The notes under the pieces: model-generated | The model's input: only the letters and a program-made list of their open reading frames with translations | Databases searched by the model: none | Told to the model about the DNA's origin: nothing | Source of the DNA: Nymphaea colorata | Lineage: Eukaryota; Streptophyta; Magnoliopsida; Nymphaeales; Nymphaeaceae | Direction of reading: 5' to 3' | DNA length: 60,000 nt | Assembly: GCF_008831285.2 (NCBI RefSeq) | Contig: NC_045150.1 | Coordinates: forward strand, 7,206,001-7,266,000 | In this document: piece by piece, positions 1-13,868 of the stretch | How the letters are laid out: each line of letters starts with the position of its first letter | Numbering within the stretch: the first letter of the stretch is position 1 | Position numbers and translations under genes: made by a program

Positions 1-518
1 TGAAAAAGCTGCCTTAAACAACAATGTTGTAGCTTGTCTATGGACCCACCACAGTGGACCCGGTTATTTCAGTACCAAGAAAGGGATATATGTGGAATAG
101 GACATACCCGCTCCAGATCCAGATGTACACTTACTTTCCAGCTAGGACTCCAACAACTAGATTTTAGTCTATGTATCTGTGTCTTACATGACTGAAATGG
201 TCAGATTACTGGATCCAGGTTGGGCTCCATTTAATATTGGGTCTGAGAGGTCTGAGACCTGCAACATTCAGAGTCTAATTTGGATTTGTAAGAGCAAGGT
301 TGACCTAAAATTTTCTTTCATCCCTTTTCTACTACCGTTACTGTTGTAAACGGACCATTAAGGGGAAGTTTGATCGTCCTTGATTTAACATCCTCATGAT
401 TCAAGGACCTCCAGATTTAAGATCAAACTCTTCCCTTTTTATTTTTAATCAGCCATTTTTTTGAAACCAAGGATTTCAAGTATGCATATGACAAAGTCAC
501 CAGACTCTTTTATTTTAC

Positions 519-862
519 TGTTGCACCCGAGTCGCATCGAGTCGGGTACACACCAGATATGGGTGCATCTCCGACTCACACCCGAGTCCAGTTAAAATAT
601 CATATTACTAAATTACTTATATAATATATGTTGTTCTATATTTTCTTTTACAATACAATTATTCAAATGTGTTATATACATTAATAACTAAATTGTAATA
701 ATAATATTTACATGCATATTATGTTATTTATATAATAAATTTAAAATAATAATAATAATAAAATATCACCCGCACTGCCGCACCTAAATTTTTTGGGATG
801 TGTCGCTCCGGCAACCGCACCCACACCCACAACCGCAACGGCACCCGCACCCGGCACCCTGC
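519..862. repeat. Possible relic of a small DNA transposon
   Basis: An AT-rich core is bracketed by two unusual C-rich ends. The left end (about 519-590) repeats CACCCGAGTC-type words, and the right end (about 768-862) repeats CCGCACCC. Such subterminal word repeats are seen in some hAT-like elements, but I found no clear terminal inverted repeat or target duplication. Confidence 0.2.
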
Positions 863-1200
863 ATGCATTCTGGTGACATAGCTGACAAAGACCTTTACTT
901 TGATGAACTATTTATTTTTACTCTAAATCTTTTATCATATGAGCAAAAGAATGCCACGGATTTTGAATATGAAGTCATCATATTCTTTATAAGTAGTCTT
1001 TTCAAAGTCACTCAACCATTTAATCAAGATAACGGGATCCAACATGAGAGACACTTTAAGTGAAAAATAAAGAAAAAAATGTAAAACATTTTAACCCTCT
1101 AATATTAGTTCACATTTTTTTCTCTCAACCATACATCTACTTTAGGTATAGATGACCATGGTTACATGGTTAGGTAACTTTTGATATCCAGTTATATTTC

Positions 1201-1202
<2 letters not shown>

Positions 1203-1240
<38 letters not shown>
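1203..1240. repeat. (TA)n microsatellite
   Basis: About 19 uninterrupted TA units. Confidence 0.98.
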
Positions 1241-1242
<2 letters not shown>

Positions 1243-3710
1243 CTTTCAATTTGAAGACCCATGATCAAGTCCAAGGCTCATTCTGCAGCATTAGTATATT
1301 GTGTTGGGTTTATAAGGCTTGGTGGAGCCACCAGAATACCAAGAGTAACTTTGCAAGTCCGATACTCACAGTACAAAATCCTGTCGATTGCATCACAAGT
1401 GGATCGACTGTTTAAGAGGAATGCAATCAAATTGTTGGATGAGCGGGAGAAGTATTTCATCGTTCCACTTAACAAGAGAGCCGAAACCTCTACCCTTTCT
1501 TCCACCCCACCAAGGCAGCATGCTTGTTTTCTCAATGTCAGAACGGCGCCTACTATACTTCAACTTCTAGATAGCTGGTGGGCAATGGCTAGGCTCTCTC
1601 AAAAGGGAGTTGATGGCTTCATGCTAATTCTGCATCAATCCACAAACCACAATCTACCAAAAAAATTAAGATGGTCACCTCTAAAATAAAGGAAGTAACA
1701 AGAATTAATATATGTAGTAAAGAAAATTATAACGGAGCAAAAAGTTCAAGGAAATAAACTTCATTTTGGTTCAAATCTGGGCCATGCATTACGACACAAT
1801 TCTCCATCTATTTATACATAATGAGAACATAAATTAGCAGTATAATATTCTAAGATTCATAACGACAAAATAAGAGAATTATTATCTCGATGAACTCTTA
1901 ATGAAACCCAAAAAAGTTTCAGAATACTTCTAGATCGAATAAACTAATTTCTGCATCCCAAAAAAGGAATATAAGTCCGGGTTCCAAAAAACACAGTTAA
2001 CAACCAAGATGCGTTGTTTAACCAGTAATTGAAGGCGTCACAAAAAAGATGAATTTGGGAGACCAGAAGCAGAGGGTGTGGGTAATTGTCCATACATGCT
2101 TGTTAAAAATGTTTATTTTTATATTGAAACTTTATGACAGTTGTACTCAATTCTATACTGTCACAAAGATTGTGTCTTAATCGAAAAAGACATGTTAAAT
2201 ATGAAAAAAAAAACTAGTTTTTGTTTAAAACGCTAACATATAAAAAAGGAGAAAAAAATGAGTATTATACATGTTTTTTTCTTAATTTATGATTTTTTAT
2301 AATTTTGAAGATTTTTTTAAAATTTAAAAAAAATGAAAATTTTTGAGATATACAACTTGGTCGTATTATATTATAGAAATTCATCGCCAGTACTGTTTAA
2401 AAACTTAAAATTATGCAACTAATACTCCTTCACGGCCGGTGCCACCACGAACCACGACAAACATGCGGTGGCCATCCGGCCGGCGTCGGTAGCCTTTTAA
2501 GCAAGCTGTGGTGCAACTTGGCAGGAGGCCCGCAATATAATGAACGCCAGCGATTCCCTTTTTTTTTTTTTTTCCATCTCCTCCTCTTTTCTGATGGCCA
2601 CATGCGAAACAGGTCACTTGCAGTTGCAGTGTGCGCATATAATTGTGGCGCCATTTCCGTGCAACACAACGAAGCACTTTCCCCTGCTACGGATCATAAG
2701 CGTCGCTTTCATTTTTAAACTGTAAGCAACAACCCCCTCCCATAATTATATGCTCCTCGAAATCTCTCCTTTTCCTCAGCGAACGTGCTGCAAAAATCGG
2801 CCGTGAATCGGCTGAACGTAGTAAATAAATTATTTCCTTAAAAAAATTTAATTAGAGAAAACGTATGAAAAATCACTAAAAAATTAATTTTTTTTAATGA
2901 ACGTATAAAGAATCACTAAATGGTAGACATTAAATGATAGAAACAGTAGACATTTATACCAAATGTTTTTTTTTTTTATCAATACAATGGCCACCTACAC
3001 ACTAACTTTATTGTTTTCTTGAATATTCATCATATAAAAGTACCAATCTTCGACAACTATATATGACACAATGCTTAATTTGCCTCATTTAATTATATGC
3101 GATAAGATGGTGACTTACACCAAAGCATATTCTTTTTCTAAAGTATCCATTGTACATCAATATTCTGGATTAACAGCTATGTCACAATTATTGGAAATAA
3201 GTTGAACGGGCAAGCTAGATTGAAAGATACATTCCAACTATTTGTAATAAATTGGCAGCCAATAATCTCTTCGTCCCATGCCCCGCTAAACCAAAGCTGA
3301 GTGCATGCATCCTTTTTGGTTACGGACCACCATTGTTCAAATTGCGTTTTAAATTAATTATTTGTGCTTCTCTGGTTATTACAATCTATTTTTTTCCAAA
3401 CGATTTTACTTTATAAATAATTATTTAACTTTTTTTACAATTTTCCATACTTTTTGTTCATATATTTGCGTCGCCTGAATTTCAAAAAGTTGATTTTTTT
3501 TTTCAATTCAAATGATTATACGTTTCAGCTGGTCTTGTAGTTCTTTATACGAATGGGATTCCATTGAAGAATGATACGTCAGTGGTAGATTCTTAACGAA
3601 ATCCTTCTTGGTCTGCATTACTATGGCCATTTTAAAATTTGGTTGTTATGGCAAATTGTATGTGAAAAATTTAAAAAAAATTACTCTGCCTCAGTAATTC
3701 TTCACCAAGA

Positions 3711-3713
<3 letters not shown>

Positions 3714-3757
<44 letters not shown>
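3714..3757. repeat. (TA)n microsatellite
   Basis: About 22 uninterrupted TA units. Confidence 0.98.
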
Positions 3758-3760
<3 letters not shown>

Positions 3761-4702
3761 TGATAGATTCTCTTGTGGGGAATGTGCAAAGGACACGGTT
3801 GCCAATACTCTTTAAAAGTCAAAAGACAAAGATGTTGCACAAATCCACAACATGGAGGACAATTTGCTTTTTGGGCATGAAAATGTTGTTGTCTACTTAA
3901 TCTTACAAAATAATTTATTCCTCTGCCGAAGGGAAAACGAAGGCTTCTTTTTAATTAAAATTTCAAACTTAGTTGTATGACCAACTTTGTTGGGTCTAAA
4001 GAGGAAAATATTTCTGCAGTGGGTTGAAAAAGTCTCGGTTAATAAAGTCTCACATTGGCAACAACTTGGCAAAGACATTGAGCAGAGCTGAAACGATCAC
4101 GTGGCTCTTTATTTACACTAAAGTTGTTGATGAGCCACAGGAAAGCCGAGCACTTAAAAGTCTCACGCCTCACTAATTATTGCAAATGAGTCCACTAGAC
4201 ACAGCGTCCATATGAAATGAGCAAAGTCAGTCGGGACGTTGATGTTGTCGCTTGCCCTGCAAGTAATGAGGTGAGCAGTGGCAGAGCCACATAAACTGCC
4301 CACACAAGCCCCCTCAATTTTCATTATTTTTACATTAAAGTCTTCAAATATTTACCTTGTTATATATGTAAGTGGCCCTTAAAAATTATGAAAATATATG
4401 AATTAGTGCCACTTCAGAAAATTTTTCTAAAAACCAAAACGAACCCACTTGAACCAACCTAGCAGTGACTGTGGGTGCCTGGAGTGCCTTGTGCTCTACT
4501 CTGGACCCAGGGTTGAAACACAAACAGAGCAATAAGGAGGCTCTTCCAGTACATGGACAAGGTCCGGATCCGACAACAATGAAGGACCAGGGAGGTGGGA
4601 AATGGGGCCAAGAAACCCGCGTCTTCAAACACGCGATTGGAGGGCGGGGGAAGAAAAAAAGGCGCTGCGGTGGCGATGGGGATGTGGGGCCCATGCGTTG
4701 TG

Positions 4703-4748
4703 GGTGTTGCGGGTCCCACCTCAAAGGTGTTGCGGGTCCCACCTCAAA
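4703..4748. repeat. 23-bp tandem duplication
   Basis: Two adjacent identical copies of a 23-bp GC-rich unit beginning GGTGTTGCGGG. No coding function is evident. Confidence 0.9.
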
Positions 4749-5211
4749 GTTCGACCCAACGGTTCGTCCGTTGCATTCCGACTGGTCCATTGCGGCCGCG
4801 TTACTCAAAAAATTTTTTTTTTTGCATATTTAAAAACCTTGGGATTTTTTTTTTCAAAAGATTTGAAATCGGCTGGCTGTTGTGGCTGGACGAATAAATA
4901 TTTTAAAATTATCACTAACTACGAACTAATACAAGAGCGTTAATAACAGTTTATAATATAACTACGGTTTGTATTGTTTTTAATGACTGTTTGGTAGTGC
5001 TTCTGGTTTCAGTTTTCCTTAGTACATCAACCTTCATAAGCATCAGCCAATTTAATTATTATTGTTTATGTAAAATCCCATCAACGTATGCAATTTTGAC
5101 GTCTTTTTTTTCTCAATCTAATGACGTAACAGCCAGCGTATGCGGAAAGTGTTCCAATGGCCAGTCAGAAAACCCAGAACCGTGGGGTGCACTTCTAAAA
5201 TATATTTTTCT

Positions 5212-5214
<3 letters not shown>

Positions 5215-5257
<43 letters not shown>
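5215..5257. repeat. (TA)n microsatellite
   Basis: About 21 uninterrupted TA units. Confidence 0.98.
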
Positions 5258-5261
<4 letters not shown>

Positions 5262-7259
5262 GTAATATCAAATCCATTAAAGATGAATATTAAAGTTCTT
5301 TTTTTGCAATCCAACCTTGTAGCCTTTAAGAGTAGTTTGATGAAGAACATAATTAAGTTACTCATTTTTTTTTTTACTTTAATAATATTTTTTAATAATA
5401 AAAAAATAAACGACTCTTATAGTATCAAAATTATGAGAGTAGTAAGATCAAAATTTATATATGTATAACTTGAACTAAGGTATGATTTAATACTAAATTG
5501 ATGTTTATGAACACAATAAAATGTTTAGACTTTGTTTAAAACAATTTAGGTTTTTGTCTCTTATTCAAGTGGTTTGGTAATCAAACGCATTGGCCCCACA
5601 CAATCCGAAACTGACTTCTAGTCCTCAAAACACATTTGCCATGACGCAGGGTTGTGGCCAATGGGCAGAGCCAGAGGTAGTAGGTGTGAGTAATTTGCTT
5701 GCACAGATTTCAAAAAAAATCTTATCAAAAAAATTATTATTTACATATTGATATTCATGAGATTTTTTTTTATATATATTGTACCCTTTAAATTTAAAAT
5801 TTTATACTTTAGTGCCCAAAATTTTCTACTTTCACTCTTGCCAACAGGGTTCTATGAGACAGATCTCATCCTCTCACGTTCAACCAGAAAACGAAAATTC
5901 TTTCGCAACAAGTTATATGAAAATAACACTGACATTCTATTTGAGGGGCGTTTGATATATCAAGAATAATGAAATTTTAAAATCAAAATGCTCAATTTTT
6001 AAGAAATTGAAATTATTAAACAAATAAAGTATTTTATTTTCAGAATTAAGAAACTAAAACCTGAAATTTTGATTTCATTCCAGCTTGAGGAGGAACAATA
6101 ATTCTGGAATCTTCACTCTTGAATCAAAAGTTCAAACCATCAAAGATAAAATACTTCTTTATTCCCAATATTTTTTTGAGTGTTGTTTTGAAAAAAAAAA
6201 AAAGAAGAACATGCCCACATTTTTTTTTTAGGTTGCGACTTCCGACTTTTATTTGAAAACGACTCTTCGTGACTCGGATAGAAAGGCGAGACCAAAGCAT
6301 GCAAAAAGTCTTCTGGATCGCCTGATTTGATTGCTATCAATTGGCCACTTATTTGTGGATCCGGACCACACATCATGTGCGTGTTTTCTGATGTACACTC
6401 ACCTCTTGCATTATGTGGCACTTTCCAACCTGTCGGTTGCTTCCAAATTAGTGCAACTGAATTGGATCCAGCTTTTTGGTAGATAGTACTGGGCCTTCAT
6501 CAAATGGGTGGGCCACTGATTAAGATCCGACTTTGGATCAGACCGGACATATACAATCATGAAGTGAGTCCATTTATTCTTGGCGTGGATTCCTATCTAG
6601 TCTGTTATTGGCTCCCGAATTCTAATTGATTCTATGACATAATATTGTGTTTGATTCGAGACTACATAAAAAGTGTTTTGAGATATCTTTAATTTAAACA
6701 AACTTAGAATCAGTAGCATGAATGAAGGGAAGTACCACCATTGATCTATGATCCTGATCACCAAAGGCAATCTGACTGACTGTAAAATATGGATCTAGAA
6801 ATCCGAGCAAGTTCTTTTTAATATGTAAATTTGGCTCAATTTTATGATCTGTAAAATGTAGGAAAGGGTCCATCGAGATTTGGGTCGGGACCAAGGGTCG
6901 AAGCCTCCCCCTCCCTTGTCTCTAGGATCTAGGGCTCCGTTGGTATCGTGGTTGGAGCAAGTGCTGTGCGTTAACTACTATATTCTTTCATTCCCGTTGA
7001 AACAACGGATATGGGCACGCAGCGGCCATGCCACTCAAACCAACAACCAACCATTGGTTCAAGACAGTGGGCCAGCACCCACTTGAGCCATGTCCATTGG
7101 CCTTCGAAATGCAGATTTCCTATCTCTGCGGTGGACTTCCCTCTTCCAATTATTCGCATTAGGTTGACCTCATGCCCTTGTTATAGTAACCATGTGTTGC
7201 CAACTCCTCTTCTTCTTAGAACACATTCGCCACCAAAGATGAAAGGGATTAGTCAAATT

Positions 7260-7261
<2 letters not shown>

Positions 7262-7302
<41 letters not shown>
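7262..7302. repeat. (TA)n microsatellite
   Basis: About 20 uninterrupted TA units. Confidence 0.98.
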
Positions 7303-7306
<4 letters not shown>

Positions 7307-9360
7307 CAAGCCCTAGATTTGAATTCAGGTAAAAGAGCAAATATCAAGTTAATATATCTGTTTTCTAATCCAATTTATGTATCCATGCACCATACTTGAA
7401 GTAACATCCTAAACTGATTCAAATTCGCTTATTAATTAAATTCAATTTTTTTTGTTGTCTAACCAAGTTCAGCTTGGTTGCTAATCAAGAAATCCTAACT
7501 AATGCACCTTGTGTTTTGTTACTCGCTGAAAAGGAGCTATTTACAATGTTTCACACTAAAAGGTATTATTATAAGCAGTAGAAAGACCCAAAAATAAAAG
7601 GCCTCAAGGGGCATAACATAACTGTCCGGGTAGATGCCTCTAAAGAGGTTGATTTCTAGTTTGAAGTGTGATGTTAAGTTGAATGATGCACCATTGTTAT
7701 TGACGCAGCTCTTGACCGACACTTTTCTCCACTCGTTATGGCTCTCAATAATGTGAAGCTCTAAAGTGAAGTGCCACCGATGAACAACAAATCAAATCTA
7801 AGATAATATTTTTCATATAAATGCATGGAATGAGGAACACATAAAACAGTACTCAAACAAATATTTGCGTTTTTTAGATCTCATCTTCAAAGTTTTTTTT
7901 TTTTCTCTAATTGATGAGAGCCTTCTCTAATCTTGCTATTATATGGTTAGTTCATCACGAGAGGCCATTCTGATTTATGAGAAAAATATCAACGTTGTAT
8001 CAGCAATCAGATTTAGATCAGCCAAATTCATATGGAGAATCAGATTAAAATCGAATTGGCAGGGCAACAAAATTCTTGTATGGTTCACTATTTGGTTTGC
8101 GAAATGTTCATGTTTTGCAAAAGCTCATGTTCATTTAAAGAGGCCGTTTAGCAGTAGAGATACTTTGCGTCTGTCCCATGAATCTATCCTAAAGATTGAA
8201 ATAATTCATATAATACTCATTAACCTACCCTAATATTTAAGGCAGATTCATACAACATTTACAAAGTGTTCCTACCGCCAAAAGATCTTTTACACGGGGC
8301 TCAGTATAGTTGGTTTGAATATAGATAGCCAATATACATAGAAAATCAAATATTGATGAATTCAATACAGCCAAAAGTACAACAAATTCACAAAAACATA
8401 TTCTACCAATTTACATCATTGATTTCCTATCTAAGCTCTACAAAATGGCACATGATGGATTCGTACCTAAATGGATCTAGTCCTTTGTGCCTTAGACGAT
8501 CCATATGCAACATGCAACAAAATTTGATGCTGACCATGGTTGAAAAGCACGCTTTGATACCTGTCATTCAAACAAACGAAAAAAAAATCATATAAATTAT
8601 CGTTCTTATTCAAACGCACCCCCAATTGTATCACGGACATATTCAAAATCAGTTTATCATGGTTTTCAAGGGTACTCGGACTCCAGCTTGCTTTCGAACT
8701 AAGTCCCGAAGTAATCCTAAATCCTGATGGTAGGGAAAAAAAGGAAAAGAGCTCCACTATTCCACATCTGATGAGAGTCTCTATACACAGATTCCGAGTA
8801 TTTTGAAAACATGAACTCTGGATTCAGCATTGCTTGATTCATTTTGGCTCCACAAATTTTAGTAGGATCCGTCACCCATGTAACATTGGATATGCTATGT
8901 GGCCAAATGTCTCATGTGACGTTATAGACACCTTAATTTGCGTAGAATCATTAACATATTGAATATGTTATAAAGCACCCTTTAATGCCAAAAACTCTTA
9001 GTTTGAAAAGCAAGCCGGATTTAATTAAGCAGGGCTCTAATGGCACATCAAAAGTAGTTTAGATGTGCAACCAAATAAACTTTTTATTTGACTCATCTCG
9101 GAGCATTTGCCATTTTTCTTGTTCGTGCCCAATCATTTTTTTTTTTTTGAGTCGAATATGATGTTTTCTGTGAAATTTGATTTACACGGCAATTGCAATA
9201 TTTAATCTCTTTTAGCTGATCCAGTCCCGCTCTGAACTGAAACGTTTTAATTGGATCGATAAAATTTGGACGCTTATTCTCAAGTCAGAATTGGGTCTGA
9301 CTGAACCGTTTATTTCCCTCTCGCCTTATTTTAAATCCACTCCAGCCGCCTTCCTTGGCC

Positions 9361-9442
9361 AGAGAGAGAGGGAGGGAGGGCGACACAGGGGAGCGACAGG
9401 GAGAGAGGGAGAGGGAGAGCGAGAGCGAGAGAGCGAGAGAGA
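9361..9442 (+). repeat. GA-rich tract, possible 5' UTR or core promoter
   Basis: An almost pure purine GAGAGAGGG/GAGCGAGA tract in AT-rich surroundings. Such tracts are common in plant core promoters and 5' UTRs. A possible start-codon exon lies 550 bp downstream, which makes a 5' leader plausible. It could equally be simple-sequence expansion. Confidence 0.45.
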
Positions 9443-9943
9443 GTTCTGGAAGTTCTTGATTGACGATCTTCTCTTCACAAGCTAAATAGATCGAAGGAAT
9501 CATAGTCTTGTTTGGCATTGTTCCCGATGGACCCGTTTTTGGAGATTCTTTGTTGACGATCTTGGTGGCCTTTGGTAATCATTTTTCTCTTTTCTGGAGC
9601 ATTCGGCGACTTATTTTCTAGTTTCATCCCTTGTCGATTTCTTTCTTTTCTTTGTTTGTTTGCTAACGTTTGTAATTGAGAAAAGTCTTTGTGGATATAT
9701 GAAGGAGACATGCGATACCTATGGTTCTTTCCAGTTGCATGTGGAAGAATGAGGGTTTCCAGATCAGATTTCAAGCAAGGGTAATCCTTACCTTGACGAC
9801 ATTTTGGCTTCTAGATTTCATATTTCTCTTTCATTTGGGGAGAGAAATATGCATTTTATTCAATAATGGTTGTACTTATTTCATCCAGTTTGTGCAGAAA
9901 TCATAATCCCTATCCGCAAACACAAGGCATTCTCCTCATGCAG

Positions 9944-10006
9944 ATAGTAGCGAAGTGAGGCCACCGTTTCTTTTTCATCGTAGTGCAGCGATGGCTGATG
10001 CGTCAG
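9944..10006 (+). other. Possible orphan first coding exon
   Basis: A pyrimidine-rich acceptor (CTCCTCATGCAG) precedes 9,944. An ATG at 9,991 in a good context (GCGATGG) opens codons for MADAS, and a CAG/GTATAA donor follows at 10,006. Together with the GA-rich tract upstream this looks like the start of a plant gene with an intron in its 5' UTR. I found no convincing downstream coding exon in the next 6 kb, where an LTR and AT-rich repeats now lie. It may be a gene remnant or chance. Confidence 0.25.
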
Positions 10007-10212
10007 GTATAATCCCCAACTTTTCATTCTTGCTATGGTAGTCGGTGTAGTTGGGCGGTGCAGTGAGGTATCGTCTCTCCTTTTCTGGTCGTTCTTTTTC
10101 GATTTTTGCTTTTTTGTAGTAATCGTATTTGTTTTAGCGAAATTTTCTGTGGATTCGTTAGCTGCCTTTCTTCAATTGCTCATTGCTGTTATGAAATTGG
10201 TTTGAACAAACG

Positions 10213-10568
10213 TGATGGCAGAGGACACACTCACTCAATAAGAGAGGCACAAATTACGTGGTTCGGCATATGACTGCCTACATCCACGGAAGAAAGGGAA
10301 ATCTATTTTCATTCACCATCGTTCCTTGAGAGTACACCACGATTAAATAGAGAAGGGAGGAAAAACAGAGATCACGCCAGATTTGCCCCAAAAAATTTTG
10401 GGGTCAGTCTTTAACCGGATATGCATATCCCAATGGCTCCTCAACAGCTCATGCTAGATAACGACACATTCTACAAATAGGAGACCTTCCAAGAAAATCA
10501 GCATATATCTCAAGAAGATGAGATAATCGTTATGTCAAGGAGACAAGATTAACGCATCTCTCATAACA
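10213..10568 (-). mobile_element. Possible solo LTR
   Basis: A 356-bp block that on the minus strand starts TGTTATGAGAGATGCG and ends CTCTGCCATCA, satisfying the TG...CA rule. It carries a TATTTAA box and contains ACGTGGTTCGGC (plus strand), a word I associate with LTRs scattered in plant genes. I see no 5-bp target duplication (flanks AAACG and ATCGC), so the ends may be slightly wrong. No internal retroelement sequence adjoins it. Confidence 0.4.
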
Positions 10569-13534
10569 ATCGCTTGGTTTTTCACGACAAATTTCAAGCA
10601 ATATTAGCCATTGTCTTGTTGAGATTTTGCCTTTTTACGCATCGTTTTCTCAATCTCAGGTTTCTCTTTTATCTCTTGTTCAGCTAGGCCGTGAGATTGG
10701 CCAACTTTCACCCTCTTCGGTTATTCTCTTGATGCTGTTTTACAGAAATCAGGGAGGATCTATGGAAGAGACATGTATTTCCTGTTTTTTTCCAGTTATC
10801 TCCCTGAGAGTTAGGGTTCTGAAAACTTCCTATAATGTTGGTTTGTTAATGGGATTCGTTCTTGTCCTTTTTCATGTTCATTCTCAACGAATGCCAGCCT
10901 ATTTCTCTTTCTTCTTTGTTTGGCGTAGTCTGTGAAATTCGACAGTAGGGAACTTCAATTTATTTCTTTGTTATTCTCATGTCACTAAAATTGCTACAAC
11001 CCTATGAAAGAAGTTGGTCATCTACGTTAAAGCATATACTTATGTGAGAATCAGGGGAAAAGAAACAAGTTCCACTCAACGTTGGCCATTCTCTTTATAT
11101 TATATTCCTTTTTGTTTTTTCATGCAGCTAAATTTTTCAATAATAGATAATGGATCGATGTACACTGGTCTTTTTTTGTTACTTGTATCTATTGTATACT
11201 TTCCACTTGATTCCTCGAACCTGAACCTCAAGCACACTTCCGCAAAATCATCATAGGAAGGTCAAAATTTGACCCAATTTCATCTTCAAAAATTTCATTG
11301 AATTTTAAAATTAGAATTTCAAGAAGAACTTGTGATTCAAATTTGAAAATTTTGATAGAAGATCTTTCAATGACAATGTGAAACTTGATGACAGATTTTC
11401 ACCTTTTGAATTCAACTAGTATATAACTTGAGCATCAATGTTCTTAGCATGTTGGAGTTAAGTTTTGTGCTTGCGTCTTAGAACTCAACATTGAAGGTTG
11501 GACTTAAAATTTTTTTTTTACGAACTTGAAATTTTGATTCAAATCCAATTATCAATTTTTGGGTCCTACTTTAAATATAAAACTGATAATGAGCTTCAAT
11601 CAGTCCTAACATCTTTCAAAATTTCATACTTCCAATTTATGAATTGCATATTTTAAATTTTAATTGGATTTCACCTTTTTTGATTAAAGTTCGTGGGCAT
11701 ATTTCAATGTTAAGTTTTAACTTTCATGTTCTGTATTTATTTTATGTTTTAATTTAGTTGTCCATTTAAAAATTTAAATTTCAAATTTCACTTGTATGTT
11801 CCAGGTTTTGTTGTAGCAATTTATCGTTCTTCAAATATTTTTTCTAAATTTTGATTTTTTAGTCATAATTTTACATTCTTCAATCATATTTATGGGTTTG
11901 ATCCTTCAAGATTTTGGTTTCATTAATGGACTTGATATCAAATGACTTGTTAGAATTGAAGTACTTATTTTGATTTTAATCAGTTCAGCCCAACATTTCA
12001 ATCCCAAGATTTTGATATTACGCATGAAATTAGATTTGTTGACCAAATTTTGAGCTCCGCTTCGTGATTTCCGAGCATCACATATTTATTTCATGTTTGA
12101 ATTTAATCCATTCAAAATTTATGTGTTTTGAATTTCAGATTATTTTACTAATTCATAATTGAAAATTTTTAAGTTTTGAATTTGTACATTTTATGTGCAA
12201 ATTCCAATTGTGAAGTTTGAAGTTTAATTTCAAGTTTGAATTTGTCTTTATATTGCAATTATAACACTTCAGTTGAAGTATAACCCTTTCCAAATTTTGT
12301 CCTCAAATTCAATTTAAATTTGTTGGTGTTCTTCTTGTTTTCAATTGTTTAAACTTGCATGTTTTTGAAGTTCACTTTATACAATTTTTTTTTTTGTTTC
12401 AATTCTTAATTTTGTTCCAAGTTTCAAGACGTTGAATTTGAAATACTTGTAAGTTTGCCTTGAAATTTAGATATTTGAAACTTAAGGACTTTCAAGAATT
12501 TAAAGTTCACACTGTTTTACATTTTTTTCCCTTTTAAGGTTTGAACATCAACTTCAACTTCAACATTAGATTTAATAATAAAATCCTAGGCATGATCAGT
12601 ACATGTTTCATGTGAAGTAACTTTACCGATGTAGAACTCAAAAAATTTATATGGTTCAGTTCCAAAATGAAGTCTATGTCCAGCTGAAGGTTTTCTATTT
12701 TATCTCTTTTCCACTAAATTATTCAATACAATTTGCGCATTAGACCATCATCATCATTTTCAATTCTTTTCCTGATGAAGAGCTGCCATGTCGATTCTCA
12801 TGTCTGTATTTTTGGTTTTTGTCCAAAATGAGTGATAAGTATTCTATAGTACAAAAAGTTTGTCATCGGACCTTTTCTGTTTTCATCAGGTCACTCTCAT
12901 ATCTTTGGACTTTGATTCCTTCTTCAGCATGATTGCTTCTGGTGATTAACACATTATTACCGCTACCGATGTGAACATTATCATCTTTAGCACGAGAGGA
13001 GGATGAGTACCACTAGTATTTTTGACACTCTAGAACATGACCATTGTGTTCGATAACTTATTTCATGCCTCCATAGAATCGTCTCATGATTGAACTTGTT
13101 GTCCTAGTTAATTATTAAGAACGCACAAATCAATTTTAATCATAGTCAAATTTCGTTCCTCAACCATTAGTGCATATAAAATTATTATGAAGGGCAGTGG
13201 AAAGTGATAAATTGTTCAAACCAGCTACATGATTGGCTATTAAGACTCTTGTCTTATTGCCAGCAAATTTCATGCAATTATAATAGCATATAATTGTAAT
13301 TGGAGCAGACACCGGCCTCAAATGGTACACCAGATTCAACAATTTTTTTTCATCAAAAGATACAAAAGTTGAACTCCTATCTGTACAACTTAAATCTTGT
13401 GCTTGTACCAACAAATCTGCATGAGTCCAGATTATTTACTATTTATTAGCACCATTTAATCATTTTTTTAATAGTGAACTCCTATCTCCAGACATCTACG
13501 ATTCACCATTGTTCTCACCCTGGGACTTGGGAGC
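10569..13534. other. AT-rich DNA with recurrent TTTGAATTT words, no gene
   Basis: From about 11,260 to 12,560 the sequence is dominated by reshuffled words such as AAATTTGAA, TTTCAAATT and TTGAATTTC. These read similarly on both strands and give no long reading frame. It may be decayed retroelement leader or intronic sequence. The rest shows no recognisable feature. Confidence 0.5.
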
Positions 13535-13868
13535 ATCGAGCCAGAGCCATAACTCTAAAGCAGTAGCATGGTGAAAACCTAGATATTGTTGCTTCAATAA
13601 CCTGTACTGTTTGATTGATCTTGTGTTCAAGAGTAGATCTAGCTGCAATCACAACACGTCCTGCACTGATGAATTTCAAAACAGTTTCCATAAGTTTGAA
13701 AATCGAGCCAGAGCCATAACTCTAAAGCAGTAGCATGGTGAAAACCTAGATATTGTTGCTTCAATAACCTGTACTGTTTGATTGATCTTGTGTTCAAGAG
13801 TAGATCTAGCTGCAATCACAACACGTCCTGCACTGATGAATTTCAAAACAGTTTCCATAAGTTTTCCT
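13535..13868. repeat. 167-bp tandem duplication
   Basis: Two near-identical copies at 13,535-13,701 and 13,702-13,868. On the minus strand each contains an open stretch reading KFISAGRVVIAARSTLEHK, followed by a CAG/GTTATT donor-like site, as if a coding exon had been duplicated. I do not recognise the protein. The near identity implies a recent event. Confidence 0.9.

Larger units (their letters stand above)
1..9340. other. AT-rich intergenic DNA, no supported gene
   Basis: No reading frame here has recognisable protein motifs or coding character. The longest ones are produced by low-complexity, (TA)n or C-rich sequence. Visible content is four (TA)n arrays, a 23-bp tandem duplication and a C-rich patch that may be old transposon sequence. 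Degenerate transposon relics too diverged to recognise by eye are likely. Confidence 0.6.

Noticed and set aside
800-1063. 87-codon frame beginning with a His/Pro-rich stretch
   Set aside because: The start is translated C-rich repeat sequence and the rest has no motif or homologue that I recognise.
4386-4943. Overlapping frames of 86-140 codons on both strands
   Set aside because: Mutually overlapping, without motifs, in a locally GC-rich patch with a 23-bp duplication.
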